Program-made: the position numbers and the translations under genes | Assembly: GCA_021736785.1 (NCBI GenBank) | Contig: JAIPFF010000022.1 | Span: 19,237-83,236 of the forward strand | Length of the DNA: 64,000 bases | Origin: Thiohalocapsa sp. | Lineage (GTDB): Bacteria > Pseudomonadota > Gammaproteobacteria > Chromatiales > Chromatiaceae | Direction of reading: 5' to 3' | Part shown: positions 8,976 through 20,132 of the stretch, one piece after another | Layout: every line of letters starts with the position of its first letter | Position numbering within the stretch: the stretch's first letter is position 1 | The notes under the pieces: generated by a model | What the model saw: only the letters and a program-made list of their open reading frames with translations | Databases searched by the model: none | What the model was told of the DNA's origin: nothing

Positions 8976-9719
8976 ATGTCTCTTGCAAAATCCGCGACGA
9001 AGATCGGGCTGTTGACGGGGGTAGCCCTGGCCTGCTGTGCCGCCCTCGCCGCAACCGACGACGAATTGTTCGATCAGATGGAGGCCGAATTGGATCTGAT
9101 GACCAGGACCGCGGCGGTCAACGGCGGCGACTTGGAATTCATCAGCGCCGAGGCCGCGCTGGGCGCCCACGCCCACCTGAACAAGATCCAGATCAGCGCC
9201 GACAGCCTCACCGAGGGCTGGGTGAGACTCGAGCAGTGCCACGAGAACATCGATGCCGTGCCCGCGGCACAGATCATGTTCCGCGCCGGCGGCGTGCGCG
9301 ACTTGGAGATCGCGACGGCGGAGAATATCGGTAAGGCTTGGGTCGAGGATCACACCGTTCAGTTGGAAGACATCGCCGCGGGCGCGCGGCTTTGCATTCG
9401 CGGTGAAAGCCGGGCGATGTACCAGATCGGCGACGGCCACTATCGGCTTCGCAACGGGCCTTATATGCGCCGGTTCCTCGACGGTTACTACCCGATGCGG
9501 GTGGCCATGAGCATCGACTATCCCGCGAACCTGATCCGACTGGTGGGGCAATCGCCCGAAGCCCAGCCGGGCTTCGCGGTCAGCGCACAAGGCGACGGGG
9601 TGCAGGTGGATGCCACGTTCGAAGGCCGGCTGGTCACCTGCTTCGATTTCTGTGATCGGGATGCGGGCGACTGCGGCGTCATGATCCCGGAATGCGCCAC
9701 GGCATCGGCAACGCAGTAG
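8976..9719 (+). CDS. Secreted protein of unknown function
   Basis: 247 aa. ATG 8976, with GGGAGGAA about 5 bases upstream, a strong site. The N-terminus is a Sec signal peptide: a basic start, then GLLTGVALACCAALA, with probable signal peptidase I cleavage after A25. The lipobox is poor, so a lipoprotein is less likely. The mature part is acidic, about 220 residues. Four of its Cys are in the C-terminal segment (TCFDFCDRDAGDCGVMIPEC), which suggests disulfides in the periplasm. I do not recognise the family. It follows ferritin and its microprotein on the same strand after a 121-base gap. Confidence 0.75.
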   Translation: MSLAKSATKIGLLTGVALACCAALAATDDELFDQMEAELDLMTRTAAVNGGDLEFISAEAALGAHAHLNKIQISADSLTEGWVRLEQCHENIDAVPAAQIMFRAGGVRDLEIATAENIGKAWVEDHTVQLEDIAAGARLCIRGESRAMYQIGDGHYRLRNGPYMRRFLDGYYPMRVAMSIDYPANLIRLVGQSPEAQPGFAVSAQGDGVQVDATFEGRLVTCFDFCDRDAGDCGVMIPECATASATQ

Positions 9720-9770
9720 CCGCCCAGACGGCCGCGGCATGCTGGCGCGTGCCGCGCCCGCCCGACGGGC

Positions 9771-10787
9771 TCACACCATCACGCCCGGGGCGAAGCTGTA
9801 GCTATCGATGATGTTGACGTAGTTGGCGCGCTCGAACTCGGCCGGGTTGGCCACCGACAGGGCACTGACTCGCCCGCGGACATCGGCGACGGATTCGAAG
9901 CCTTGCTGCTCCATCCATTCCTCGAGTCCGGTCAGGATACGGGCCACTTGTGGGGCGCCGTTGCGCAGCAGGGTGCTGCACAGGTGCACGACGTCGGCTC
10001 CGGCCAGCAGCAGCTTGATGGCATCGTCCGCGGTGTGGATGCCGCTGGTTGCGCCCAGCGACAGGCCATCGATGCGTCCATACAGAATCGCGATCCAACG
10101 CATCGCGAGCAGTGCCTCCGCCGAGGTGGACGGGTGCAGGCTCGGCTGCAGGCGCATGCTGTCGATATTGATGTCCGGCTGATAGAAGCGGTTAAACAGC
10201 GCGACGCCGTTGGCGCCGGCGTCCGAGAGTCGGTGCACCATGTTGCCCACCGAACTGAACGACGGCGACAGCTTCATGTTGATCGGAATACCGATCTCGG
10301 CCTTGAGCAGCTTCAGGACATCCAGGTAGCGTTTTTCCACCTCGTCGCCGCTCTGGTTGATGTCCGCCGCGACGTAGTAGACATTGAGCTCCAGCGCATC
10401 GGCGCCGGCCTGCTCGAGCAGCTTGCCGTGCTCGATCCAGCCGCCGGGCGTGACGCCGTTGAGGCTCGCGATGACGGGGATGTCGAGGGAGTCCTTGAGC
10501 TGGCGCACGTTGTCCAGATACTGGTCGAGGCCGGTGCTGAAGTCCTGCCAGTCCGGCAGGAAGCCGTCGTCCACTTCGGCAAAACCCGTGTCCTGCTGAT
10601 GCAGAAAGCGGTTCATGTTCTCCGTCTCGGCCGTGATGGCCTCCTCGAACAGGGAATACATGATCAGCGCCGCGGCGCCGTTGTCTTCCAGTTCCTTCGC
10701 TTGGTCGACACTCTTCGACAGCGGCGAAGCGGACGGAACCAGCGGATTCTTGATCTCGAAGCCCAGGTAATCGGTACTCAGGTCCAT
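9771..10787 (-). CDS. Dihydroorotate-dehydrogenase-like flavoprotein
   Basis: 338 aa from ATG 10787, which has GGAG 7 bases upstream; a frame extension of five codons has no such site. The FMN TIM-barrel pattern of class 1 dihydroorotate and dihydropyrimidine dehydrogenases is visible: YLGFEIKNPLVPSASPLS at the start, VIASLNGVTPGGW, LELNVYY, MKLSP and LLAGADVVHLCSTLL near the end. Homologues of this subgroup are often found beside pyruvate:ferredoxin oxidoreductase, as here (nifJ is directly upstream on the same strand, 73 bases away), so a ferredoxin-linked role is more likely than pyrimidine synthesis. That role is inference. Confidence 0.85.
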   Translation of the reverse strand: MDLSTDYLGFEIKNPLVPSASPLSKSVDQAKELEDNGAAALIMYSLFEEAITAETENMNRFLHQQDTGFAEVDDGFLPDWQDFSTGLDQYLDNVRQLKDSLDIPVIASLNGVTPGGWIEHGKLLEQAGADALELNVYYVAADINQSGDEVEKRYLDVLKLLKAEIGIPINMKLSPSFSSVGNMVHRLSDAGANGVALFNRFYQPDINIDSMRLQPSLHPSTSAEALLAMRWIAILYGRIDGLSLGATSGIHTADDAIKLLLAGADVVHLCSTLLRNGAPQVARILTGLEEWMEQQGFESVADVRGRVSALSVANPAEFERANYVNIIDSYSFAPGVMV

Positions 10788-10860
10788 GGGTATCTCCGGC
10801 AAAAGGGATAAGCGGGGCTCGGGCAGCGTCCGCCGGGCCTCGGGCCCGGCGGTCCATGGC

Positions 10861-14454
<3,594 letters not shown>

Positions 14455-14611
14455 TGGTTTGTCCCGCAAAAAATGACTAAACGGAAGAAAGGGATGGCGG
14501 CCGCGAGCCCGGCCGGCATCGGAAGACTTGAAGTACGACTATATCCGCTTTCTCCACGTCATCGACTGATCTGGGTCCATCTCGTTACCGGAATCGGCGC
14601 GAAGCATGATC

Positions 14612-14668
14612 GGGGTCAGCAAAATTACGGCCGGAAGCATGAAGAGTATTGCTCCGATAGTCTGACCC
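14612..14668. repeat. REP-like inverted repeat (GGGTCAG...CTGACCC)
   Basis: GGGTCAG at 14613-14619 and its exact complement CTGACCC at 14662-14668 frame 42 bases between nifJ and rimI. 'GGGGTCAG' followed by an A-rich stretch is a pattern I associate with the ends of REP-type/IS200-like relics in gammaproteobacteria. No transposase frame is present, so this would be a short remnant at most. With arms of 7 bases, chance is possible. Confidence 0.3.
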
Positions 14669-14706
14669 TTTTGCATCAGCGTACCCGCCTGGTTTTCAAT
14701 CCCGCC

Positions 14707-15183
14707 ATGTCAGCCGTCGCCCGAGATACCAGTATTGCCCTGCGCACCATGCAGGAATCCGACTTGCCCGGTGTCATGCTCGCGGAGCGGGCGGCCTACG
14801 CGGCGCCTTGGAGCGAAGGCATTTTTCGGGACTGTCTGCGGGTACGTTACTGCTGCCTGGTGGCGGAAGACGCCTTGGGCATCATCGGCCACGGCGTGAT
14901 GTCGGTCGCCGCCGGCGACTGCCACATCCTCAATGTCTGCGTGCACCCGGACTTCCAGCGTCGAGGCATCGGCCGGCGTATGCTGCGCCGGCTGATCGCG
15001 CTCGCGCGCCGCCAGGACGCCGATTCCGCGTTTCTCGAGGTGCGCGAGTCGAACGCCGGCGCGATTGCGCTGTATCGAAGCGAGGGATTCGACGAGATCG
15101 GGATGCGCCGCGCTTACTACCCGCCGTCCATCCCCGGCAGAGAAGAGCGCGAAGACGCCCTCGTGATGGCACGCGCGCTGTGA
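14707..15183 (+). CDS. rimI: Ribosomal protein S18-alanine N-acetyltransferase
   Basis: 158 aa. ATG 14707 starts a GNAT-fold protein of RimI length. The acetyl-CoA pyrophosphate loop is QRRGIGRRM (84-92), and the C-terminal catalytic region has E111, N116 and Y123 in EVRESNAGAIALYRSEGF, followed by RRAYYP. RimI acetylates the N-terminal alanine of S18 using acetyl-CoA. In many gammaproteobacteria it lies near tsaB; here it stands alone between nifJ (divergent) and the glycan cluster. No strong ribosome-binding site is visible before the ATG. Confidence 0.88.
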   Translation: MSAVARDTSIALRTMQESDLPGVMLAERAAYAAPWSEGIFRDCLRVRYCCLVAEDALGIIGHGVMSVAAGDCHILNVCVHPDFQRRGIGRRMLRRLIALARRQDADSAFLEVRESNAGAIALYRSEGFDEIGMRRAYYPPSIPGREEREDALVMARAL

Positions 15184-15407
15184 AACTGCGTCCGTCAGCC
15201 GCGGGCGCGCCGCGCAACCCGCCCGTGCCGGGAAATTGCGGTAGGGCACAGGAAAGCGAACTCGTTCACAGAAGGGTGTACCCCTGTTGCCTCTAATATG
15301 AAGGGTCGCGGCAATGCGATGGCTCGGCGGCACGCCGTGCGCCGGAACTGCCGACGCGGAACCGCTGAGGTCAAGTTACGAAAACGACAAGCAAGGGCCG
15401 AACGGCA

Positions 15408-16838
15408 ATGAGAACGAGGGATCCTCTGGACATCCCGGGGCCGCTGGGCAGCCGGGGCCGGCACCGTCGCCGCTCGTGGCTGCGGCGGGCGTTTGCGCCC
15501 CTGCGGCTGATGCTCGCCGACCTGCTCTCGCGGCTGTTGGATCTGGCGGCGGCGTCGGCCCTGCTGCTGTTGCTGTCGCCGCTGCTGGCGCTGCGCGCGG
15601 CACTGAGTCTTTTTCAAGCACGCCGCTTGTTCGACGCCGAGCCCTTGGTCGGGCGCCTGCGCGCACCGTTCGAGCGGTTGCGCTTCGCCGGGCGGGGTCC
15701 GTTGCGTGGCCTGGCGGTCTGGCTGAACGTCCTGCGCGGCGATATGGCCGTGGTCGGCCCGCGCGCCCTAGTGGAAACCGAAGCGGCGCGGGTTCCGGTC
15801 GGCGACTTGGTCCGGTTCGCGGTGCGCCCGGGCCTGATCTCGCCGTTCTCGCTGCGCAAGCAGGTAGGTATTGCCCATGCCGGCGAGTCGGCGCTGGATC
15901 GTGAGTTCGTCTATGCACAGTCGCTGCGCGGAGATGTCGGACTAGCGGCACGATCGATGATCACCGGCGTGCTCGGCGGCGGCGAGCAGCCCAAGGAGAT
16001 GCCGCCGGTGCTGAACTTTTTCGGCGTCCCGGTCGTGAACACCAGCATGGCGCAGGCGGTCGATTGGCTCATCGACGCCAGTGCTCCGGGGGCAGCGCCG
16101 TCTCAGCTCGCGTTCGTCAATCCCGACTGCCTGAATATTGCCTGGAGCAACGAGCCTTACCGGCAGGCACTGGTGCGCGCGCAGCGCGTATTGCCCGATG
16201 GAATCGGGATCCACATCGGCTGCCGGATGCTGGGTCAAGCCCTGCGCGAGAACGTCAACGGCACGGACATGTTCCCGCTACTGTGCGAGGCCGCGGCCGG
16301 CGCCGGACGGTCCATCTACCTACTCGGCGCGCGCCCCGGAATAGCCGCGGCGGCTGCCGAGAGTATGCGCCGGCGCTACCCGTCTCTGCGAATAGCCGGC
16401 ACCCGCGACGGCTATTTCGACGCCGACACGCAAGCGGCCGTTATCAAGGCCGTCAACGACAGCGGCGCCGACATCCTGCTGGTGGCGTTCGGCGCGCCGC
16501 GCCAGGATCTCTGGATCGCCGAGCATCGCGACGCCCTTGCCCCGCGGGTGTGCTTCGGCGTCGGCGGCCTGTTCGATTTCTATTCCGGGCGCATCGCACG
16601 CGCACCGGTCTGGATGCGCGAGATCGGGCTCGAATGGCTCTATCGGCTGCTGCAGGAGCCAGGACGTATGTGGCGGCGCTACGTCGTCGGCAACCCATTG
16701 TTTCTGTTTCGCGTCTGGCGTCAGGTCATGCGGCCCGAGCGCTTCGCGCTTGCGGCCGCCACCGGCGCGGCGCAGGCCGGCGCCTCGGACGGGCCTTGCC
16801 TGCCGGCGGCCCCGGGGACACGAGGCTGCGGGTCATGA
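15408..16838 (+). CDS. Fusion of degenerate sugar-transferase domain and WecG/TagA/CpsF glycosyltransferase
   Basis: 476 aa. Residues 35-190 resemble a bacterial sugar transferase (polyprenyl-phosphate phosphoglycosyl transferase): a hydrophobic helix (47-63) and NVLRGDMAVVGPR (107-119), matching the usual NVLxGDMSLVGPRP. But KFRSM and the catalytic DELPQ are missing, so this half is probably inactive. Residues 202-440 are a complete WecG/TagA/CpsF glycosyltransferase, with FVNPDCLN (236-243), LPDGIGI (262-268) and VAFGAPRQDLWI near 364. That family adds the second sugar (often a ManNAc-type residue) to lipid-linked intermediates. The stop overlaps the next gene's start (ATGA), and that next gene encodes a canonical sugar transferase. 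Confidence 0.83.
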   Translation: MRTRDPLDIPGPLGSRGRHRRRSWLRRAFAPLRLMLADLLSRLLDLAAASALLLLLSPLLALRAALSLFQARRLFDAEPLVGRLRAPFERLRFAGRGPLRGLAVWLNVLRGDMAVVGPRALVETEAARVPVGDLVRFAVRPGLISPFSLRKQVGIAHAGESALDREFVYAQSLRGDVGLAARSMITGVLGGGEQPKEMPPVLNFFGVPVVNTSMAQAVDWLIDASAPGAAPSQLAFVNPDCLNIAWSNEPYRQALVRAQRVLPDGIGIHIGCRMLGQALRENVNGTDMFPLLCEAAAGAGRSIYLLGARPGIAAAAAESMRRRYPSLRIAGTRDGYFDADTQAAVIKAVNDSGADILLVAFGAPRQDLWIAEHRDALAPRVCFGVGGLFDFYSGRIARAPVWMREIGLEWLYRLLQEPGRMWRRYVVGNPLFLFRVWRQVMRPERFALAAATGAAQAGASDGPCLPAAPGTRGCGS

Positions 16839-17569
16839 AGGTACGCACCCACGACCAAGCACTGCGCGAGGTCTTGATCGAGCGCTACGGCAACCTCCGT
16901 GGCCTGAGCCGCCGCCAGCGGCTGCGCTTTCATCTCAAGCGTGCCGGCTGGGTGTTGGTGGTCCGCGGCTCTTACTTCATCAAGCGGGCCTTCGACATCG
17001 TCGTCTCCGGTGTGATGCTGTTGCTGCTGCTGCCGGTGTTCCTGGCCGTTGCGCTGGCCATTCGGCTCGAGTCGCCGGGACCGGTCTTGTTTCGCCAGAC
17101 ACGGGTCGGGCGCTGGGGCACCCTGTTTACCATGTGGAAGTTCCGCTCCATGTACGTCGACGCGGAGGCGCGCAAGGCGCAGCTGATGGCGCGCAACGAA
17201 ATGGCCGGCGGCGTGCTGTTCAAGATGAAGGATGATCCGCGCGTCACCAAGGTGGGGAAGTTCATTCGCAAGACCTCCATCGACGAACTGCCGCAGCTAT
17301 GGAACGTCCTGATGGGCGACATGTCGTTGGTCGGCCCGCGGCCGCCGGTGCCGGCGGAAGTGGATCAGTACTCGCCATCGGATCGACGCCGGCTGGAAGT
17401 CATTCCTGGCATTACCTGCATCTGGCAGGTCTCCGGCCGCTCCGAGATCCCGTTCGATCAACAGGTCGAGCTGGACGTGGCCTACATTCACTCCCAGTCG
17501 TTCTGGACGGACGTCAAGATTCTGCTGAAGACCGTCCCGGCACTGTTGTTCGGGACGGGGGCGTATTGA
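16835..17569 (+). CDS. Sugar transferase (polyprenyl-phosphate phosphoglycosyl transferase)
   Basis: 244 aa. ATG 16835 overlaps the previous stop by four bases. All hallmark motifs are present: KRAFD (50-54), a re-entrant membrane helix (about 55-77), FRQTRVGRWG (86-95), KFRSM (102-106), the catalytic D150-E151 in TSIDELPQLWNVL, and VGPRP (166-170). Such enzymes transfer a phospho-sugar from a nucleotide sugar to polyprenyl phosphate at the inner membrane, the first step in building many exopolysaccharides. The single membrane segment makes it a small monotopic (PglC/PssY-like) type, with an extra basic N-terminal stretch of about 45 residues. Confidence 0.9.
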   Translation: MKVRTHDQALREVLIERYGNLRGLSRRQRLRFHLKRAGWVLVVRGSYFIKRAFDIVVSGVMLLLLLPVFLAVALAIRLESPGPVLFRQTRVGRWGTLFTMWKFRSMYVDAEARKAQLMARNEMAGGVLFKMKDDPRVTKVGKFIRKTSIDELPQLWNVLMGDMSLVGPRPPVPAEVDQYSPSDRRRLEVIPGITCIWQVSGRSEIPFDQQVELDVAYIHSQSFWTDVKILLKTVPALLFGTGAY

Positions 17570-17649
17570 TGCGAAGACGGACGACGCGCCGCGCTTTTGG
17601 CGTGCCGCCTACGACAGCCGGCCCCCGGGCCGAAAGGAGCTTCTGAAAA

Positions 17650-19197
17650 ATGCGTGCCCTGGTCTTTGCCGATCGCGCGTCGTCGGCGCTTGCGCCGCTC
17701 GACAAGCAATATGCCGTGCCTTTGCTGCCGATCGCGGGCAAGGAACTGATTCTGTATACGGTCGAAGAACTGATCGGCGCCGGGGTGAGCGAAGTGGTCT
17801 TCGTGCTCTCGGAGCAGGCGGACAAGCTCGAAGCGCTGCTTGGACAGGGACAGCGTTGGGGCGCGACGTTCCGCTATGCACTCAGTCGCGGCGCGGAAAA
17901 ACCGAGCGCGGTTTGGCCGCGGGTCAAGATAGCGCACGACGGCCCACTGCTGGTGCTGCGCGGTGATTTGCTGCGCACACCCGCCGTGGCCGATCTGCTG
18001 AGTGCCGCCCAAGGGCACGCCGGGCGCAGCCTGTGCGGCGCCGCGGCGGATCCGCGGGCGTCGCTGCTGCTGCTGCGCCCCGGACACGAGGATCCGACGC
18101 GACTGCTCGACCGGTTGTATTGCAATGCGCCGACCGATGCCGATGCCGATGCCGATGCCGATGCCGGGGACACGTTCGATCTTCCGGACGGCGACCTCAA
18201 CCTGCTCGACAGCCTCGCGGCCTACCATCGGGCCAACCTCGATGTGGTGGCGGGACGCTTCCGCGGGCTGCATCCCGTCGGGCGCGAGATCGCACTCGGT
18301 CTTACCGCCGGGCGACGAGCGATGGTCTCCCCGCGCAGCCTGAAGCAGGGCCAGGCCTACGTGGGCGACAACAGCCGGGTGAGTCCGCAAGCCGAGTTGA
18401 TCGGCGAGGTGATGATCGCCGACAACGTGGTCGTCGATCGCGCGGCGACCATCTACGACAGCGTGATTCTGCCGCACAGCTATGTCGGCGAGTTGGTGGA
18501 GATCGGCAACGCTATCGTCTCCATGGATCTGCTCATTCGCGTCGACACCGGCGCGGTACTCAACGTCAGCGACGCCTTCCTGCTCGGGCGCTTGAGCGGC
18601 GAGCAGCGTGCACCGGAGGGCCCGGCCGGCCTCGATCGGGCCGCCGGTGTCGCGCTGCTCCTGCTTTCGTTGCCGCTTTGGCCGGTGGCCTTGGCCGCCT
18701 CGGCCCTGGCACAGCCGCGAGGCGGCGGCAAGCTGACCCACACCGAGATGCTGATCGGCAATCGCCGCCGCGAGCATCCGACGACGACGGCGGCGGAGCG
18801 CGCCTTCTTCAGCCGGCGCTTCAATACCGCGATTCCGGTCTTGTCGCTGCTGCCGCGCATTCTCGCCGTCGTGCGCGGCGATCTGCGCCTGATCGGCGTC
18901 TCGGCGCTCACGCCACGGGAGTCCGAAGCGCGTACCGAGGACTGGCAGTATGTCAGGGATACGGCGCCGGTGGGCCTGATCGGTCCGACCCAGCTTACGC
19001 TGCCGCCGGGGGCACCGCTCGAAGAGCGTCTGATGAGCGACGCCTTCTATGCCGGCCAAGCACAACGCGGCGGCCACCTGCGCTACCTCTGGCAGGGACT
19101 CGCGGCACTGTTTCGCGCGCGCACCTGGCAGCGCAGCGCCGGCGACGCGGTTCCGGCCGCATTCGTTCCACCCGCAGCCGAGGAGGTCGATCGATGA
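17650..19197 (+). CDS. Nucleotidyltransferase-like/left-handed beta-helix protein fused to degenerate sugar-transferase domain
   Basis: 515 aa, ATG 17650, with AAGGAG 8 bases upstream. The N-terminus resembles sugar-nucleotidyltransferases (RALVFADRASSALAPLDKQY, then PLLPIAGK), but the glycine-rich GxGTRL loop is absent. An Asp-Ala repeat (163-172) follows, then a hexapeptide-type left-handed helix (about 235-310), a hydrophobic segment (331-350), and a tail with RGDLRLIGVS (409-418) that resembles the NVLxGDMSLVGPRP region of sugar transferases without its catalytic residues. Both enzymatic halves look degenerate, so a scaffold or regulatory role in the glycan cluster is plausible but unproven. 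The stop overlaps the next ATG. Confidence 0.72.
   Translation: MRALVFADRASSALAPLDKQYAVPLLPIAGKELILYTVEELIGAGVSEVVFVLSEQADKLEALLGQGQRWGATFRYALSRGAEKPSAVWPRVKIAHDGPLLVLRGDLLRTPAVADLLSAAQGHAGRSLCGAAADPRASLLLLRPGHEDPTRLLDRLYCNAPTDADADADADAGDTFDLPDGDLNLLDSLAAYHRANLDVVAGRFRGLHPVGREIALGLTAGRRAMVSPRSLKQGQAYVGDNSRVSPQAELIGEVMIADNVVVDRAATIYDSVILPHSYVGELVEIGNAIVSMDLLIRVDTGAVLNVSDAFLLGRLSGEQRAPEGPAGLDRAAGVALLLLSLPLWPVALAASALAQPRGGGKLTHTEMLIGNRRREHPTTTAAERAFFSRRFNTAIPVLSLLPRILAVVRGDLRLIGVSALTPRESEARTEDWQYVRDTAPVGLIGPTQLTLPPGAPLEERLMSDAFYAGQAQRGGHLRYLWQGLAALFRARTWQRSAGDAVPAAFVPPAAEEVDR
18135..18164 (+). repeat. Hexanucleotide repeat CGATGC x5
   Basis: Five perfect copies of CGATGC inside the nucleotidyltransferase-like gene, encoding an alternating Asp-Ala run (residues 163-172). 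Gain or loss of units keeps the reading frame, so copy number could vary among strains without destroying the protein. Confidence 0.9.
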
Positions 19198-20132
19198 CTG
19201 CGAGCCCAGTGCCCGATCAAGACGGATCCCGGCCGAGCCCGGCGAGCACCGAGAGCAGCGACACTGCACCGCGCGTCGCCATCGCGATGCGCTCGCGCAA
19301 CGACATCGGTGTCATTCGCGGGACGCTGGAGATGGTCATGCGTCAGCGCTACCCGAACTTCGCGCTGTGGAATTTCGATTCCGGCTCGACGGACGGCACC
19401 CTCGAGGTTATCCGCGAGATCAACGACGCTGAGCGCATTTTTCAGAACGACCCCAAGCAATACAATCCGGGCCGCGTCCTGAATCAGGCGGTGCGTACAG
19501 TCGGCGCGGATGTGGTGGTGTTCCTCAACTCGGACGCGACGCCGGAATCGGAGCATTGGCTGCAACGGCTGGTCGCGCCGCTGGCCGACCCGGCCGTCGG
19601 CGCCGTCTACGGGCGTCAGACTGCCCGGCCGGACTGCCGCTCCCTGTTCAAAAAGGATACCGAGCGCGCGTTCGGCGACGGTCGCGAGGCCGCCGGTTGG
19701 CTGCACTTCTTTTCGATGGCCAACTCGGCGGCCCGCCGCGATGTGCTCGAGCAGTACCCCTTCGAGACGCGGGTGCAGTACTCGGAGGACATCGAGTGGT
19801 CCTACCGCTTGCGAAAGGCGGGCCTGCGGATTCACTACGTCGCCGAAGCCGCCGCGACGCACTCGCACAACTACACGTTGAAAGAGTCCTACAAGCGCCA
19901 ATTCGGCGAGGGCAAGGCCGAGGCATGGATTTTCAGCGACGGCGAGCTCGGCACCGGCTTTCTGCGCTACGTCGCGCTGCCTGCCGGCATGGAGGTACTG
20001 CGGGACTGGCGCTGGGCCGCAGGCGAGGGCTCGCTGGACGCGCTGTTGCACAGCGTGCCGCTGCGCGTGACGCAGAAATGGGGCCGCTGGAAGGGCTTGC
20101 AGGCGGGCAGGCGCGACTATGGGCATGCCTGA
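19194..20132 (+). CDS. Family 2 glycosyltransferase
   Basis: 312 aa. ATG 19194 has GAGGAGG 7 bases upstream and overlaps the preceding stop. After a polar leader of 25 residues comes a GT-A fold: VAIAMRSRNDIGVIRGTLE, the nucleotide-binding DSGSTDGT (62-69), and the acidic motif FLNSDATPE (110-118) in the usual DxD place. Near residue 200, SEDIEWSYRLRKAG gives the catalytic-type acidic pair. There is no membrane helix, so it is a cytosolic enzyme acting on lipid-linked acceptors at the membrane. It is the fourth gene of the glycan cluster and probably extends the chain. The donor sugar cannot be told. Confidence 0.88.
   Translation: MTASPVPDQDGSRPSPASTESSDTAPRVAIAMRSRNDIGVIRGTLEMVMRQRYPNFALWNFDSGSTDGTLEVIREINDAERIFQNDPKQYNPGRVLNQAVRTVGADVVVFLNSDATPESEHWLQRLVAPLADPAVGAVYGRQTARPDCRSLFKKDTERAFGDGREAAGWLHFFSMANSAARRDVLEQYPFETRVQYSEDIEWSYRLRKAGLRIHYVAEAAATHSHNYTLKESYKRQFGEGKAEAWIFSDGELGTGFLRYVALPAGMEVLRDWRWAAGEGSLDALLHSVPLRVTQKWGRWKGLQAGRRDYGHA

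Noticed and set aside
8136..9740. 534-codon minus-strand frame across ferritin and the secreted protein
   Set aside because: It covers two genes with clear starts, a signal peptide and ferroxidase residues; its own product resembles nothing.
17488..19269. 593-codon open frame on the minus strand
   Set aside because: Antisense shadow of the nucleotidyltransferase-like gene; composition is repetitive Arg/Gln/Ala without domains.
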